Source: an uncultured Verrucomicrobia subdivision 3 bacterium
GTDB taxonomy: Bacteria > Verrucomicrobiota > Verrucomicrobiia > Limisphaerales > UBA11358
Assembly: GCA_903884535.1 (NCBI GenBank)
Contig: CAISEZ010000107.1
Coordinates: forward strand, 1 to 37,639
Direction: 5' to 3'
Length of the DNA stretch: 37,639 bases
Within the stretch, counting starts at the first letter, position 1, and every line of letters starts with the position of its first letter. Under the pieces are notes generated by a model. That model worked only from the letters and a program-made list of their open reading frames with translations. It did not search any database and was not told the DNA's origin. Below are positions 6,406-14,434 of the stretch, piece by piece. The position numbers were made by a program, and so were the translations under genes.

Positions 6406-7767
6406 TTAATTGGCTTGTAATGGCACTTGTTTTGCCGTCTGTCGGCCAAAATTCGGCGAATGGCGAAGTCGCCGTTTAAAATTGGCCCGTCGCGTCTGCG
6501 TTTCCCCGGCAGAATAAAGCTGTTTCACCAGGCCAAGAAATCCGGCTTGCAGTTCGCCGACGCTCATGGTCTTCGGCAGAAAATTGATGTCGAACAAAGT
6601 GCACAGCTCCCACGCACGGTCGCGGAGAATGCGGCCCTCCGACTTGAGCCGCGCGTAGAGCGGCGTGCCGGGAAACGCGGTCAGGAACGTCACCTGCACT
6701 TCGTAAAGCCCGGAGTCGCGCACGAAGGCCAGCACGTCGCCGAACACGTCGCGCGTGTCGCCGTCGAGGCCGAGAATGAAACAGCCGTTGACGGTGACGC
6801 CGTAGCTTTGAACTTTGGCGATGGCTTCGCGGTAAAATTCCTGCTGGCGCAGCTTCCAATTATTTTTCAATTCCACGCCGTAAAGGCTCGTGCGCTGCGG
6901 ACTTTCCAGCCCGATGAGAATCTGCTGGCAGCCGGAATCGCGCATCAGGCCGAGCAATTCGTCGTCCTCAGCCACGCGCACATCGGTCTCGGTGAACCAG
7001 CGGATGTTTTCCTGCGCCAATTCGCGCAGCAATTTTTTGTAATGCTCGCGGTGGACAAAACTGTTGTCGTCGGCAAATTCGATGAACGGCTTGGCCCAGA
7101 TCTTTTTGATCGCGCGGATTTCGGCGATGACTTTTTCCACCGGCTTCACCTTGTAGCGCGACGTCAGCAAAATGGAACTGGCGCAAAACTCGCAGCGGTG
7201 CGGACAGCCCCGGCTGGTCTGCACGGTGATTCGATTGTATTTCTCCGGGTCCAGCAAATCAAAACGCGGCATCGGCGCATCAGCCAGATCGAACTCGCGA
7301 TTCGTCACATAAAACGGTTTCAACTCACCGCGCGCGAAGTCGGCAAGCAATTCGGGCCAGAGCAGTTCGCCTTCGCCAATGACGACACTGGTGCAATGTT
7401 CCTTGGTTTGTTCGCGCAGCGACGAAACCGTGATGCCGCCCATGACGACGGGAATATTTTTCGCGCGGTAATAATCCGCCACGTCGCACGCCTCGTAAAA
7501 CTGCGCGGTGAACGTGCTGATGGCGACCAGATCAAAATTTATTGGCAACTCCGGCAGATTTTTAAGGTCGGCGATTTCGTGATACTCGACGTGGAATTTT
7601 TCCGGCGTCAGGCCGGCGAGCGTGAGCAGGCCGAGGCTCGGCAGCGAGGCGATGATTTTGTTACGATCTACGAAGCCGGGCAGCGTGAGCCCGAGCGCGG
7701 TGAGTTCCGCGTTGTGCGCGCGGACGCCGCTCATGGCGATGAAGCCGATGCGTTTTTTCATGTTCAT
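6406..7767 (-). CDS. B12-binding-domain radical SAM protein
   Basis: 453 residues. An N-terminal Rossmann-like cobalamin-binding-type domain (about 50-145, with DLVAISTFTAQ and VVMGGITVSSL strands and a GEGE turn) precedes the radical SAM core, whose 4Fe-4S motif is CPHRCEFC (C188, C192, C195). Downstream are the expected core strands: IEFADDNSFV, WFTETDVRV, QILIGLESP and VNGCFILGLDGDT. This architecture is that of class B radical SAM methyltransferases and related enzymes acting on lipids, cofactors or peptides; the substrate is unknown. The ATG at 7767 overlaps the stop of the preceding membrane-protein gene (ATGA, 7764-7767), so the two are translationally coupled. A second ATG two codons later is possible. 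The C-terminus (about 410-453) is basic and poorly conserved in appearance. Confidence 0.88.
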   Translation of the reverse strand: MNMKKRIGFIAMSGVRAHNAELTALGLTLPGFVDRNKIIASLPSLGLLTLAGLTPEKFHVEYHEIADLKNLPELPINFDLVAISTFTAQFYEACDVADYYRAKNIPVVMGGITVSSLREQTKEHCTSVVIGEGELLWPELLADFARGELKPFYVTNREFDLADAPMPRFDLLDPEKYNRITVQTSRGCPHRCEFCASSILLTSRYKVKPVEKVIAEIRAIKKIWAKPFIEFADDNSFVHREHYKKLLRELAQENIRWFTETDVRVAEDDELLGLMRDSGCQQILIGLESPQRTSLYGVELKNNWKLRQQEFYREAIAKVQSYGVTVNGCFILGLDGDTRDVFGDVLAFVRDSGLYEVQVTFLTAFPGTPLYARLKSEGRILRDRAWELCTLFDINFLPKTMSVGELQAGFLGLVKQLYSAGETQTRRANFKRRLRHSPNFGRQTAKQVPLQAN

Positions 7768-8150
7768 AATTTTACAATTTCCAACAAGGTTAAAACTCCA
7801 CCGGTGATCAGGCTCACGACTGGCACGGAAAAAATCAGGTGCGCTTTTGGAAAATGCGCCATCACCACGCAGCAGACCGGCATCGCAATCGCGCCGGTGA
7901 TGAAAGCCAGCGAGGCAATATGAATGTGCGGACCAGCGAGCGAGAAGTTTTGCACTGTCAGACAGAACAGCAGATTCACTGCGCCGAGGCCGAAAAAGGA
8001 AATATGGCCGAGCCGATACATTCGACGTTTGAAACTCGCGTAGCCGCCCAGCCAGTTTTCACCGCGGAAAAACAGGCCGAGCACCATGCCGGAAACAAAT
8101 CCCAGCAAAATCCAGAGCCAGGCGAGGAGGAGATTAGGATTAGAATTCAT
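7764..8150 (-). CDS. Small four-helix membrane protein with conserved-looking histidines
   Basis: 128 residues, almost all in four predicted transmembrane helices (about 8-28, 48-66, 76-98, 104-126). Histidines sit near helix ends or inside helices: H49 in GHISFFGLG, H75 and H77 in GPHIHIASL, H99 and H104 around AHFPKAH, and a Cys pair C93-C94. This spacing would suit heme or metal binding, but I do not recognise the family and state that only as a possibility. It is the first gene of a two-gene unit with the B12/radical SAM enzyme, coupled by a 4-base overlap. The start is 36 bases from the divergent gene at 8187. Confidence 0.75.
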   Translation of the reverse strand: MNSNPNLLLAWLWILLGFVSGMVLGLFFRGENWLGGYASFKRRMYRLGHISFFGLGAVNLLFCLTVQNFSLAGPHIHIASLAFITGAIAMPVCCVVMAHFPKAHLIFSVPVVSLITGGVLTLLEIVKL

Positions 8151-8178
8151 TTGTATTTCCTTTTATTTCCGCTATAAA
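8151..8178 (+). promoter_or_regulatory. Sigma70-like promoter for the 8187 gene
   Basis: TTGTAT (8151-8156), 16-bp spacer, TATAAA (8173-8178). Transcription would start about at the ATG (8187), giving a leaderless or nearly leaderless mRNA. The -35 abuts the start codon of the divergent gene. Confidence 0.5.
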
Positions 8179-8186
8179 CTTATACC

Positions 8187-8591
8187 ATGAATCCGAACAA
8201 GGAGAAGTATTATCGGAGTCTGTTCATCCTCGCCGGCATTTATGATGTTTTGCTTGGCCTCACATTCACATTTTTTCCTGCCCGCACTTTTGCCGCGCTC
8301 GGTATCAGCGAAAAGCTCCCGGCGTTCGGCGGCTATCTCACGCTGCTGGGCGCGTTCGTGCTGGTGATCGGGGTCGCGTATTTTTTGATCGTGCTCGGCG
8401 ATTTGCGGCGCAATGCGGATTTGATCCTCGTCGGCACGCTCTACAAACTGGCTTACGCCGCGACGGCATTTTTTTACTGGGCGCAAGGCAGCCTGCCAAA
8501 CGTTGCATTTGGCGCGCTGTTCGGCGTGGCCGACGCGGTATTCTTCGTCCTGATGGCGGAATGTTTCTGGACGGTGAAAAACAAACGGTGA
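8187..8591 (+). CDS. Small four-helix integral membrane protein of unknown function
   Basis: 134 residues with four predicted transmembrane segments (about 10-30, 45-68, 80-97, 105-126). The pattern YRSLFILAGIYDVLLGLTFTFFP...FGGYLTLLGAFVLVIGVAYFLI resembles a widespread group of short uncharacterised membrane proteins with a GIYDxLLG first helix. No catalytic residues are apparent. No Shine-Dalgarno sequence precedes the ATG, but a good promoter lies so close that the transcript may be leaderless. It is divergent from the radical SAM operon and monocistronic as far as can be seen. Confidence 0.8.
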   Translation: MNPNKEKYYRSLFILAGIYDVLLGLTFTFFPARTFAALGISEKLPAFGGYLTLLGAFVLVIGVAYFLIVLGDLRRNADLILVGTLYKLAYAATAFFYWAQGSLPNVAFGALFGVADAVFFVLMAECFWTVKNKR

Positions 8592-8593
8592 CA

Positions 8594-8626
8594 CCGGCCG
8601 CCGCCGGCCGGCAGACGATTTTGTTT
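8594..8626 (+). terminator. Possible intrinsic terminator after the 8187 gene
   Basis: CCGGCC (8594-8599) pairs with GGCCGG (8606-8611) across a 6-base loop right after the stop codon, followed after six bases by ATTTTGTTTT. The T-tract is interrupted and offset, so confidence is low. Confidence 0.35.
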
Positions 8627-8749
8627 TCCAAATTTTTCCTGGCGCGACACGTTTCATGGTGCGGTGGTTTACTTGTTCGCACATTAACATCGCTTGCGGG
8701 TGCCGTGTGAATTGATAAAACTTCACCCAGCATCGTCTGCATCAATGCC

Positions 8750-9679
8750 ATGAATGTTCATCACCTCGAACTGTTTTATTATGTCGCCAAGCACGGCGGC
8801 ATCATGCCGGCGGTGCGCAATATTCCCTACGGCATCCAGCAGCCGGCGGTGAGCGCGCAGGTGGCGCAGCTCGAGGAATTTCTCGGCGTGACGCTGTTTC
8901 AGCGGCGGCCGTTCGCGCTGACGGCGGCGGGCGAAAAACTTTACGCCTTCAGCGCGCCATTTTTTTCCAATCTGGACAAAGTGGGCGGCGAGCTGCAAGG
9001 CGGCCAGGCGCGGCATTTCCGGCTGGGCGCCTCGACGATTGTGCTGCGCGATCATCTGCCGCAATTGCTGGCGGGCGTGCATAAAAAATTTCCCGGCGTG
9101 CGGTTGTCGTTGCGCGAAGGCTACGCGGCGCTGTTGATGGATTTGCTGGCGAAAGATGAAGTGGATCTGGTCATTACGCTGGTGGACCGCCAGCCGCCGG
9201 CGGGATTTCAATCCGAGGTGCTGCTGGAGCTGCCGCTGGTTTTGCTGGTCCCCAAAACCAGCAAAATCAAATCGGCGGAGGAACTGTGGACGCGCGACAA
9301 AATTAGCGAGCCGCTGATTTGTCTGCCGGCACACGAGGCGCTGACTAAAATATTTCAGGCAAAACTTGCCGGGCTGGAGACCGAATGGTTTCCCACGATT
9401 GAGGCAAGTTCTACCGATTTGATCGAAACGTATGTGGCGGGCGGACTGGGCCTCGGCCTTTCGGTGGCGGTGCCGGGAAAAGAATTGCCGGCAAATATCC
9501 GGGCGCTGCCGTTGAAAGATTTTCCGCCGGCCGCGATTGGTGCCTTGTGGCGCGGGAAAACCGCGCCACTGTTGGATGCATTTTTGGACATGGCAAGACA
9601 GCGGGCGCGGGAAATCGTCAAATTCCGTTCGGTTTCGGGACAAGAACGGATGGAGTCCAGACAGCCGCGCCCTAGTTGA
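8750..9679 (+). CDS. LysR-family transcriptional regulator
   Basis: 309 residues. The N-terminal winged HTH spans about 1-62, with the recognition-helix region QQPAVSAQVAQLEEFLGVTL and the typical LFQRRPFALTAAGEKL wing. From about 90 to 295 the LysR substrate-binding fold is recognisable: FRLGASTIVLRDHLPQLLAGV, a VDLVITL strand, LPLVLLVPKTS, and the late YVAGGLGLGLSVAV loop. The effector is unknown. LysR regulators often control a divergent neighbour, but the gene upstream here is co-oriented, and downstream comes the pilus platform after a 102-base gap with its own promoter, so no target can be assigned. The ATG at 8750 matches the start of the HTH; an AT-rich stretch (GATAAAACTT near 8715) may hold its -10. 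Confidence 0.9.
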   Translation: MNVHHLELFYYVAKHGGIMPAVRNIPYGIQQPAVSAQVAQLEEFLGVTLFQRRPFALTAAGEKLYAFSAPFFSNLDKVGGELQGGQARHFRLGASTIVLRDHLPQLLAGVHKKFPGVRLSLREGYAALLMDLLAKDEVDLVITLVDRQPPAGFQSEVLLELPLVLLVPKTSKIKSAEELWTRDKISEPLICLPAHEALTKIFQAKLAGLETEWFPTIEASSTDLIETYVAGGLGLGLSVAVPGKELPANIRALPLKDFPPAAIGALWRGKTAPLLDAFLDMARQRAREIVKFRSVSGQERMESRQPRPS

Positions 9680-9744
9680 ACGAATTTACCCGGCAAGAAC
9701 TGCTTGGCGCGGCATCTGCTAGACGGGAAATGACAAAATGTCGC

Positions 9745-9773
9745 TTGTATCAGCAATTAAACAACGCTATAAG
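9745..9773 (+). promoter_or_regulatory. Sigma70-like promoter for the pilM operon
   Basis: TTGTAT (9745-9750), a 17-bp spacer and TATAAG (9768-9773) give near-ideal geometry. The expected transcription start is around 9780, one or two bases before the pilM ATG, so the operon message would be leaderless or nearly so. Confidence 0.6.
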
Positions 9774-9781
9774 AAACGCAC

Positions 9782-10873
9782 ATGGCTTTATCGCTGCCAT
9801 TTTTAAACATCGCCTCAAGGAAAAAACGGACCCAGATGATCTCGGTGGATTTGGGCAGCCGCACCACCAAAGCCGTTCTGCTCGAACGGCGCGGCGAGGT
9901 GCTGGCGCTGACGCGTTATGCGCTGCTGGACGCGCCCATTTTCGAGAAAAAAATTTCCCCGGAACTTTTAGGCGACCATTTGCGGTCGGTGGCCGAGGCG
10001 CTGGGCAACACGACCAAATACATCACCATGTCCGTCGGCTTGGACGATGCGATGGTGCGACAAGTGGAACTGCCCCAGATTCCGCTGGACGAAATGCGGC
10101 AGATTCTCAAGGTTAATCACAAGGGTTACCTGCAACAGGATCTGCCGAACCACGTTTTTGACTGTTACATTATTCCACCCCGACTGCAATCCGTGGCGGA
10201 CAAAACTTCGGAAAGTGCTCGGGCGGGCGGCAGTGCGCCCAAGTTGAAAGTGCTGGCGGCGGCAGCCAAGCAGCAACTGGTGAATGATTTCATGGCGGCG
10301 ACCAACGCCGCCGGGCTGATCGCGGAGTGCATGGTGCCGGGATTGGTCGGTCCGATCAACACGTTTGAACAGGCGCTGCCGGAAATCCTCGCCAGGGAAA
10401 CCATCGCGCTGGTGGACATCGGTTTCAAACACACTTCGGTGACGATTTTGGATCGCGGGGAACTGGCGTTGACCCGCGTGGTGAACATCGGCGGAGACAA
10501 GCTGACGGCGGGGCTGGCCGAGAGCATGAACATCAGCTATGCCGAGGCCGAAGGCATCAAGGTGGGCATGGCCCCGGAAGTGGAATCCGCGCTGCAAATG
10601 CAGGTGATTCCGCTGGGCCGGGAAATCCGCGCCTCGCTGGATTTCTTTGAGCACCAATTCGACCGGCCGGTGTCACAGGTGTATGTCAGCGGCGGCTCGG
10701 CGCGTTCGGAAATGATTTTGCAGATGCTGCATTCGGAATTGATGACCGAATGCAAGACGTGGAATTCGACGGGCTTTTTGCAACTGGCACTGCCCGGACA
10801 ACAGGCCGTGGAAGTGGATCATATCGGGCCGCAACTGACGGTGGCCATCGGCGCGGCGTTATCAGCATTTTAA
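9782..10873 (+). CDS. pilM: PilM-like actin-fold type IV pilus/secretion assembly ATPase-like protein
   Basis: 363 residues, the usual PilM length. The actin-like ATP-binding fold is marked by phosphate-1 (VDLGSRTTKAVLL, about 21-33), phosphate-2 (ALVDIGFKHTSVTIL) and the adenosine motif (VYVSGGSARSEMI). PilM is a cytoplasmic protein that binds the short cytoplasmic tail of PilN and links the PilN/PilO inner-membrane ring to the motor. Here it heads a five-gene series PilM-PilN-PilO-small periplasmic protein-secretin in canonical order, with pilN starting 6 bases after its stop. A strong promoter precedes it. No assembly ATPase, inner-membrane PilC or pilin gene lies in this window. Confidence 0.88.
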   Translation: MALSLPFLNIASRKKRTQMISVDLGSRTTKAVLLERRGEVLALTRYALLDAPIFEKKISPELLGDHLRSVAEALGNTTKYITMSVGLDDAMVRQVELPQIPLDEMRQILKVNHKGYLQQDLPNHVFDCYIIPPRLQSVADKTSESARAGGSAPKLKVLAAAAKQQLVNDFMAATNAAGLIAECMVPGLVGPINTFEQALPEILARETIALVDIGFKHTSVTILDRGELALTRVVNIGGDKLTAGLAESMNISYAEAEGIKVGMAPEVESALQMQVIPLGREIRASLDFFEHQFDRPVSQVYVSGGSARSEMILQMLHSELMTECKTWNSTGFLQLALPGQQAVEVDHIGPQLTVAIGAALSAF

Positions 10874-10879
10874 GAGACT

Positions 10880-11551
10880 ATGCCCATTCGCATCAATTTA
10901 TTGGCGGAAGCACTGGCCGAGGAAGATTTACGCCGGCGTGACCCGGTCAAACGCTCGATCTTTATCGGCGGGTTTCTGGTGGCCTTGTCGCTGGTGTGGT
11001 TCAGTTCGACGTGGCTGGAAACCATAATTGAAAAAAATGGTTTGAATCAGATTGAACAGGAAATCCAATCCAAGACCAATGATTTCAACCAAGTGCAAGT
11101 CAATCTGAAAAAAATAACCGATGCCCAAAAACGCTTGGATGCCCTGCAATTATTGAGCAACACTCGGTTCCTGCAAGGCAACCTGCTAAACGCGTTGCAG
11201 CAAATTTATGTGCCCAATGTTCAATTGACCCGTTTTCGTCTGGATCAAACTTACTCGACAAAGGAAGGATCCCCGCCACAGACCAACGCCTATGGCGTGC
11301 TGCCCGGCCGGCCAGGCGTGGCCACGGAGCGAATTAACTTGGTGTTGGATGCCAAAGATTTCAGTCCCAACCCCGGCGATCAGGTCAATCGCTTCAAGAG
11401 TTCGCTGGCCAGCCAGAGTTTTTTCAAATCCTATTTGGATCCGACCAACGGCGTGAAGTTATCCAATCTTTCGCCGCCACAATCCACCTTTGGCAGCAAG
11501 CCCTTTGTATTATTAACCTTGGAATGCCGTTTTTCCGATAAAATCCGATGA
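10880..11551 (+). CDS. pilN: PilN-like inner-membrane alignment protein
   Basis: 223 residues. The N-terminus MPIRINLLAE carries the INLL motif through which PilN docks onto PilM. One transmembrane helix follows (about 27-47), then a coiled-coil stretch (about 50-95, rich in Q, N, K and L) and a periplasmic alpha/beta domain. This is the standard type IV pilus PilN / type II secretion GspL-C layout. A purine-rich AAGAGA just upstream of the ATG may serve as ribosome-binding site. Its stop overlaps the pilO ATG by 4 bases (11548-11551). The periplasmic part contains an unusual Pro/Gly/Thr-rich loop (about 128-153) not typical of PilN. Confidence 0.82.
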   Translation: MPIRINLLAEALAEEDLRRRDPVKRSIFIGGFLVALSLVWFSSTWLETIIEKNGLNQIEQEIQSKTNDFNQVQVNLKKITDAQKRLDALQLLSNTRFLQGNLLNALQQIYVPNVQLTRFRLDQTYSTKEGSPPQTNAYGVLPGRPGVATERINLVLDAKDFSPNPGDQVNRFKSSLASQSFFKSYLDPTNGVKLSNLSPPQSTFGSKPFVLLTLECRFSDKIR

Positions 11552-12114
11552 GACGCCTGCCTCCAGCCAAACGCAACCAGTTGATCATGGTGCTGCTCGC
11601 CAGCGCCGGCCTGATTGGCGCGGTTTATTTCCTCCTCATTAGTCCCCAGAATGAGGAAAACCGTAAACTTGCCACCAACACCACCACGGAACTGGACAAA
11701 CTGCAGAAGATCAAGAACAGCATTAAACAGCGTGAGATGACTGAAGCCACGTTGCAGGACATTTCTGATCGGTTGAACCGCGCCGAACAGGATGTGGCCA
11801 CCGGAGATGTTTATGCGTGGACGTTTGACACGCTGCGCCGGTTCAAGTCCTCGATTGAAATTCCCAATACCTCGCAGCCCATCCTCAGCGACGAAGACAT
11901 GCTCGCCGGTTTTCCCTACAAACAACTCAAGGTCACGCTTGTCGGCACCGCCTATTTTCATGATCTGGGAAAATTCTGCGCCGATTTTGAAAATAATTTT
12001 CCGCACATGCGGCTGGTGAACCTGTCCATCGAACCCGCCAGCAGCGCAAGCGGATCAACGGAGAAACTGAACTTCCGGCTGGATGTGGTGGCCTTGATCC
12101 GTCCCAACAGTTGA
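11548..12114 (+). CDS. pilO: PilO-like inner-membrane alignment protein
   Basis: 188 residues with a short cytoplasmic tail, one transmembrane helix (about 12-32), a heptad-like helical segment (about 40-85) and a periplasmic ferredoxin-like domain in which LKVTLVGTAYFHDLGKFCADFENNFPHMRLVNLSIEP matches the central strand-helix-strand of PilO. It should heterodimerise with PilN and span the periplasm towards the secretin. Start overlaps the pilN stop (ATGA), and its own stop overlaps the next reading frame, so the genes are translationally coupled. Confidence 0.8.
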   Translation: MRRLPPAKRNQLIMVLLASAGLIGAVYFLLISPQNEENRKLATNTTTELDKLQKIKNSIKQREMTEATLQDISDRLNRAEQDVATGDVYAWTFDTLRRFKSSIEIPNTSQPILSDEDMLAGFPYKQLKVTLVGTAYFHDLGKFCADFENNFPHMRLVNLSIEPASSASGSTEKLNFRLDVVALIRPNS

Positions 12115-12542
12115 AGCCCGTGAAAACATTCCTTAAAATTATTTTAGCGCTGTTCGTGGCCGACTCCACCTGGTCGGCCTCGGCGGCGGAACCGGCCAAA
12201 AATCCGGCGGCGCCCCAAGTGCCGGCGCATTCCGTCTTTGTCATTCCCACCAATGTGCATGAGGGACGCGACCCGTTTTTTCCCGAATCCACCCGGATGG
12301 TTGACGCCGCCATGGCCGCCAGCAAGACCGTGGAAGTCTCCGCTCTCACCGTCAAAGGATTTTCCGGCACGCCGGGTCACCGGTTTGTCATCATCAACAA
12401 CCATACCTTTGGCATTGGCGACGAAGGCGACGTGATCACCCCGACCGGCCGGGCTCACATCCGCTGCACCGAAATCCGCGCCGATGTCGTCGCCATCGAA
12501 GTCAACGGTCAGCGGCGCGAACTGCACCTCGGCGCGCAATGA
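12111..12542 (+). CDS. Short periplasmic protein in the PilP/GspC position
   Basis: About 140 residues with a signal peptide (KTFLKIILALFVADSTWSASA). The first possible start is TTG at 12111, overlapping the pilO stop; GTG at 12120 gives a cleaner signal peptide and is equally plausible. The mature region has an EGRDPFFPES segment, the type of motif seen near the N-terminus of PilP/GspC-like linker proteins, then a small beta domain (VSALTVKGFSGTPGHRFVIINNHTFGIGDEG...) resembling the beta-sandwich with which PilP and GspC contact the secretin. Position between pilO and the secretin supports this role. Assignment is by pattern and context, not by strong family match. Confidence 0.65.
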   Translation: MKPVKTFLKIILALFVADSTWSASAAEPAKNPAAPQVPAHSVFVIPTNVHEGRDPFFPESTRMVDAAMAASKTVEVSALTVKGFSGTPGHRFVIINNHTFGIGDEGDVITPTGRAHIRCTEIRADVVAIEVNGQRRELHLGAQ

Positions 12543-12597
12543 ATTTTATCACCATCACCCTTTAAGTGCGGAACCAAAACCCCAGAATAATCGAGCC

Positions 12598-14394
12598 ATG
12601 AAAAAAATCATCCAACTAATCCTGCTCGCCGGCCTGACCGGCCTGTCCGCGGCGCTGGCACAAACCAATACCGCCCCGGCGGCGGTTGACTTGACCAACA
12701 CCGCCGCGGCCGTCGTGCTCACGACCAACCGCGAAACAAGCACAGTCACCAACCAAACCGTGACGCTGACCGTTTCCAGCACGACGGTTTCCAACACGAC
12801 CGTCGCCACGACGGAGTTGACTACGACCAATGCCGCGCCCGACACCGCTAGCGGCACCAACGCGGCCGCGGCCGCCGGCGCAGGCATTCCGCTCATCCAA
12901 TTTTCCGACGTGCCCATCACCACCGCCATTGAAAACCTCGCCCGTCAGGCCGGCATCAATTACATGCTCGATCCCAAAATCGGCTACGGCGTGCCCGACC
13001 AGAATGGCATCGTCAAGACGGAACCGCAGTTGTCCATCCGCTGGGAAAATATCAGCGCGGAAAACGCGCTGATCGCCCTGCTCGACAATTATGGCCTGCA
13101 ACTGGTTCTCAACAAGAATACCGGCATTGACCGCATTGCCTTGAAAGATCCCACGGCTCCGCCGCCGCTGATCACCCGCGTTGTCCAGTTGAAATATTCC
13201 AGCGTGTCCAACATGACCGAGGCGGTGCAGTCGGTGCTGACCGACAAGCGCAGCAAGGTGCTGTCGGATAACCGCACCAGCCAGCTGGTGGTCGTCGCCA
13301 CCGATCCGGAACAATTGGCCGTGGACACCTTGGTCGCCAGTCTGGACAAACCCACTAAACAGGTGCTGATCGAAACCAAGCTGGTGGAAATCTCCAGCAA
13401 CCCTACTTCTAAAAAAGGCGTGGACTGGTCTTCCACTTTAAACGCCCAGCATGTTACCTTCGGCAATGGCGCTTTATCCGGCAATACCACTATTAACACT
13501 CCCGGCACGCCAGTCAAAGTCACCGACCCTAATGGCAATAGTGCCACCGTCACACCGTCCAGCACTGCCAGCACGGTTTTGAATCTGGTTCAAGGCGTTG
13601 GTGGCATTTCCGGCAGCACGGCCGCCGGCCTGATTCCCACCACCGGATTTCTGACAGCCGACGGTGTCAGCGCCGTTATTTCCTTTTTGAATGCCTCTTA
13701 CGACGCCCAAGTAGTCTCCACCCCACGCATCGTCACCCTGGATAATGAAATGGCCAAAATCTCCGTCACCCGCACTTATCCCATCATTCAGCAGAGTGCT
13801 GGCACTCAGAATTCGTCCGGCAGTTCCTCCATCACCTATTCCAACGTCGGCACCATCCTGCAAGTCACCCCGCGCATTTCAGCCAATGATTTCATCCGGC
13901 TGACCGTGCAGCCTGAAGTCTCCAGCCATTTCGGTGACATCACTGTCACAGTTACGGGCGGAGGCGGCAATGCCACCACTTCGTATCCGGTGCCGGAATT
14001 CGACAGCCGCAAGATTGAATCCCAGGTATTGATTCCCAATGGCCACACGCTGGTGATGGGCGGCTTGATTCAAGACAACCCGACCGCCACCTATAGCAAA
14101 GTGCCGGTGCTCGGCGACGTTCCTGGCCTTGGTTGGGCCTTCCGCAGCGAAAGCAAATCCATGTCGAAGGATAACCTGATCATCTTCCTCACCCCGACCA
14201 TTGTCCGGGATGAAGATTTCCAGGATACCGCCCCCACCGACTTTCTTAATTCGAAGAATAAAACCATGCGGTCACCGATGAATCCACACACGGTGTGGGA
14301 CGGCTCCGAGCCCAGAACCGACTGGAGCAATCCCGCCCCCTTGCCGGAAGAATTCAAGAAACGGACTATCAGTCCCGACAACAACAATTATTAA
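12598..14394 (+). CDS. PilQ/GspD-family outer-membrane secretin
   Basis: 598 residues from the ATG at 12598, which opens a signal peptide (cleavage near LAQ, residue 21); the frame is open further upstream but lacks a better start. Residues 22-95 are a Thr/Asn/Ala/Val-rich low-complexity linker. An STN/N0-like domain follows (about 96-183, IPLIQFSDVPITTAIENLARQAG), then an N1 ring domain (about 195-265, VVQLKYSSVSNMTEAVQSVL). The secretin beta-barrel domain spans about 355-540, with VVSTPRIVTLDNEMAKI, ILQVTPRI and the VPVLGDVPGLGWAF signature near residue 502. This is the outer-membrane gate of the pilus/secretion system. It has fewer N-domains than classical GspD. The short C-terminal tail is Pro/Asn-rich. 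Confidence 0.9.
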   Translation: MKKIIQLILLAGLTGLSAALAQTNTAPAAVDLTNTAAAVVLTTNRETSTVTNQTVTLTVSSTTVSNTTVATTELTTTNAAPDTASGTNAAAAAGAGIPLIQFSDVPITTAIENLARQAGINYMLDPKIGYGVPDQNGIVKTEPQLSIRWENISAENALIALLDNYGLQLVLNKNTGIDRIALKDPTAPPPLITRVVQLKYSSVSNMTEAVQSVLTDKRSKVLSDNRTSQLVVVATDPEQLAVDTLVASLDKPTKQVLIETKLVEISSNPTSKKGVDWSSTLNAQHVTFGNGALSGNTTINTPGTPVKVTDPNGNSATVTPSSTASTVLNLVQGVGGISGSTAAGLIPTTGFLTADGVSAVISFLNASYDAQVVSTPRIVTLDNEMAKISVTRTYPIIQQSAGTQNSSGSSSITYSNVGTILQVTPRISANDFIRLTVQPEVSSHFGDITVTVTGGGGNATTSYPVPEFDSRKIESQVLIPNGHTLVMGGLIQDNPTATYSKVPVLGDVPGLGWAFRSESKSMSKDNLIIFLTPTIVRDEDFQDTAPTDFLNSKNKTMRSPMNPHTVWDGSEPRTDWSNPAPLPEEFKKRTISPDNNNY

Positions 14395-14434
14395 CACATC
14401 GCGATTTGGATGTGATGAATTACCCGTCAGACCT

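Noticed and set aside
6201..6449. 82-codon minus-strand frame between the radical SAM and DUF4410-like genes
   Set aside because: Overlaps the end of the radical SAM gene and is Arg/His/Ser-rich without family features; regarded as intergenic noise.
6427..7923. 498-codon frame on the plus strand opposite the radical SAM gene
   Set aside because: Shadow of the minus-strand gene, which has an intact CxxxCxxC motif and family features. The shadow is Arg/His/Gln-rich and matches nothing known.
8723..9643. 306-codon minus-strand frame opposite the LysR gene
   Set aside because: Gln/Arg/His-rich antisense translation; the plus strand has the clear LysR winged HTH.
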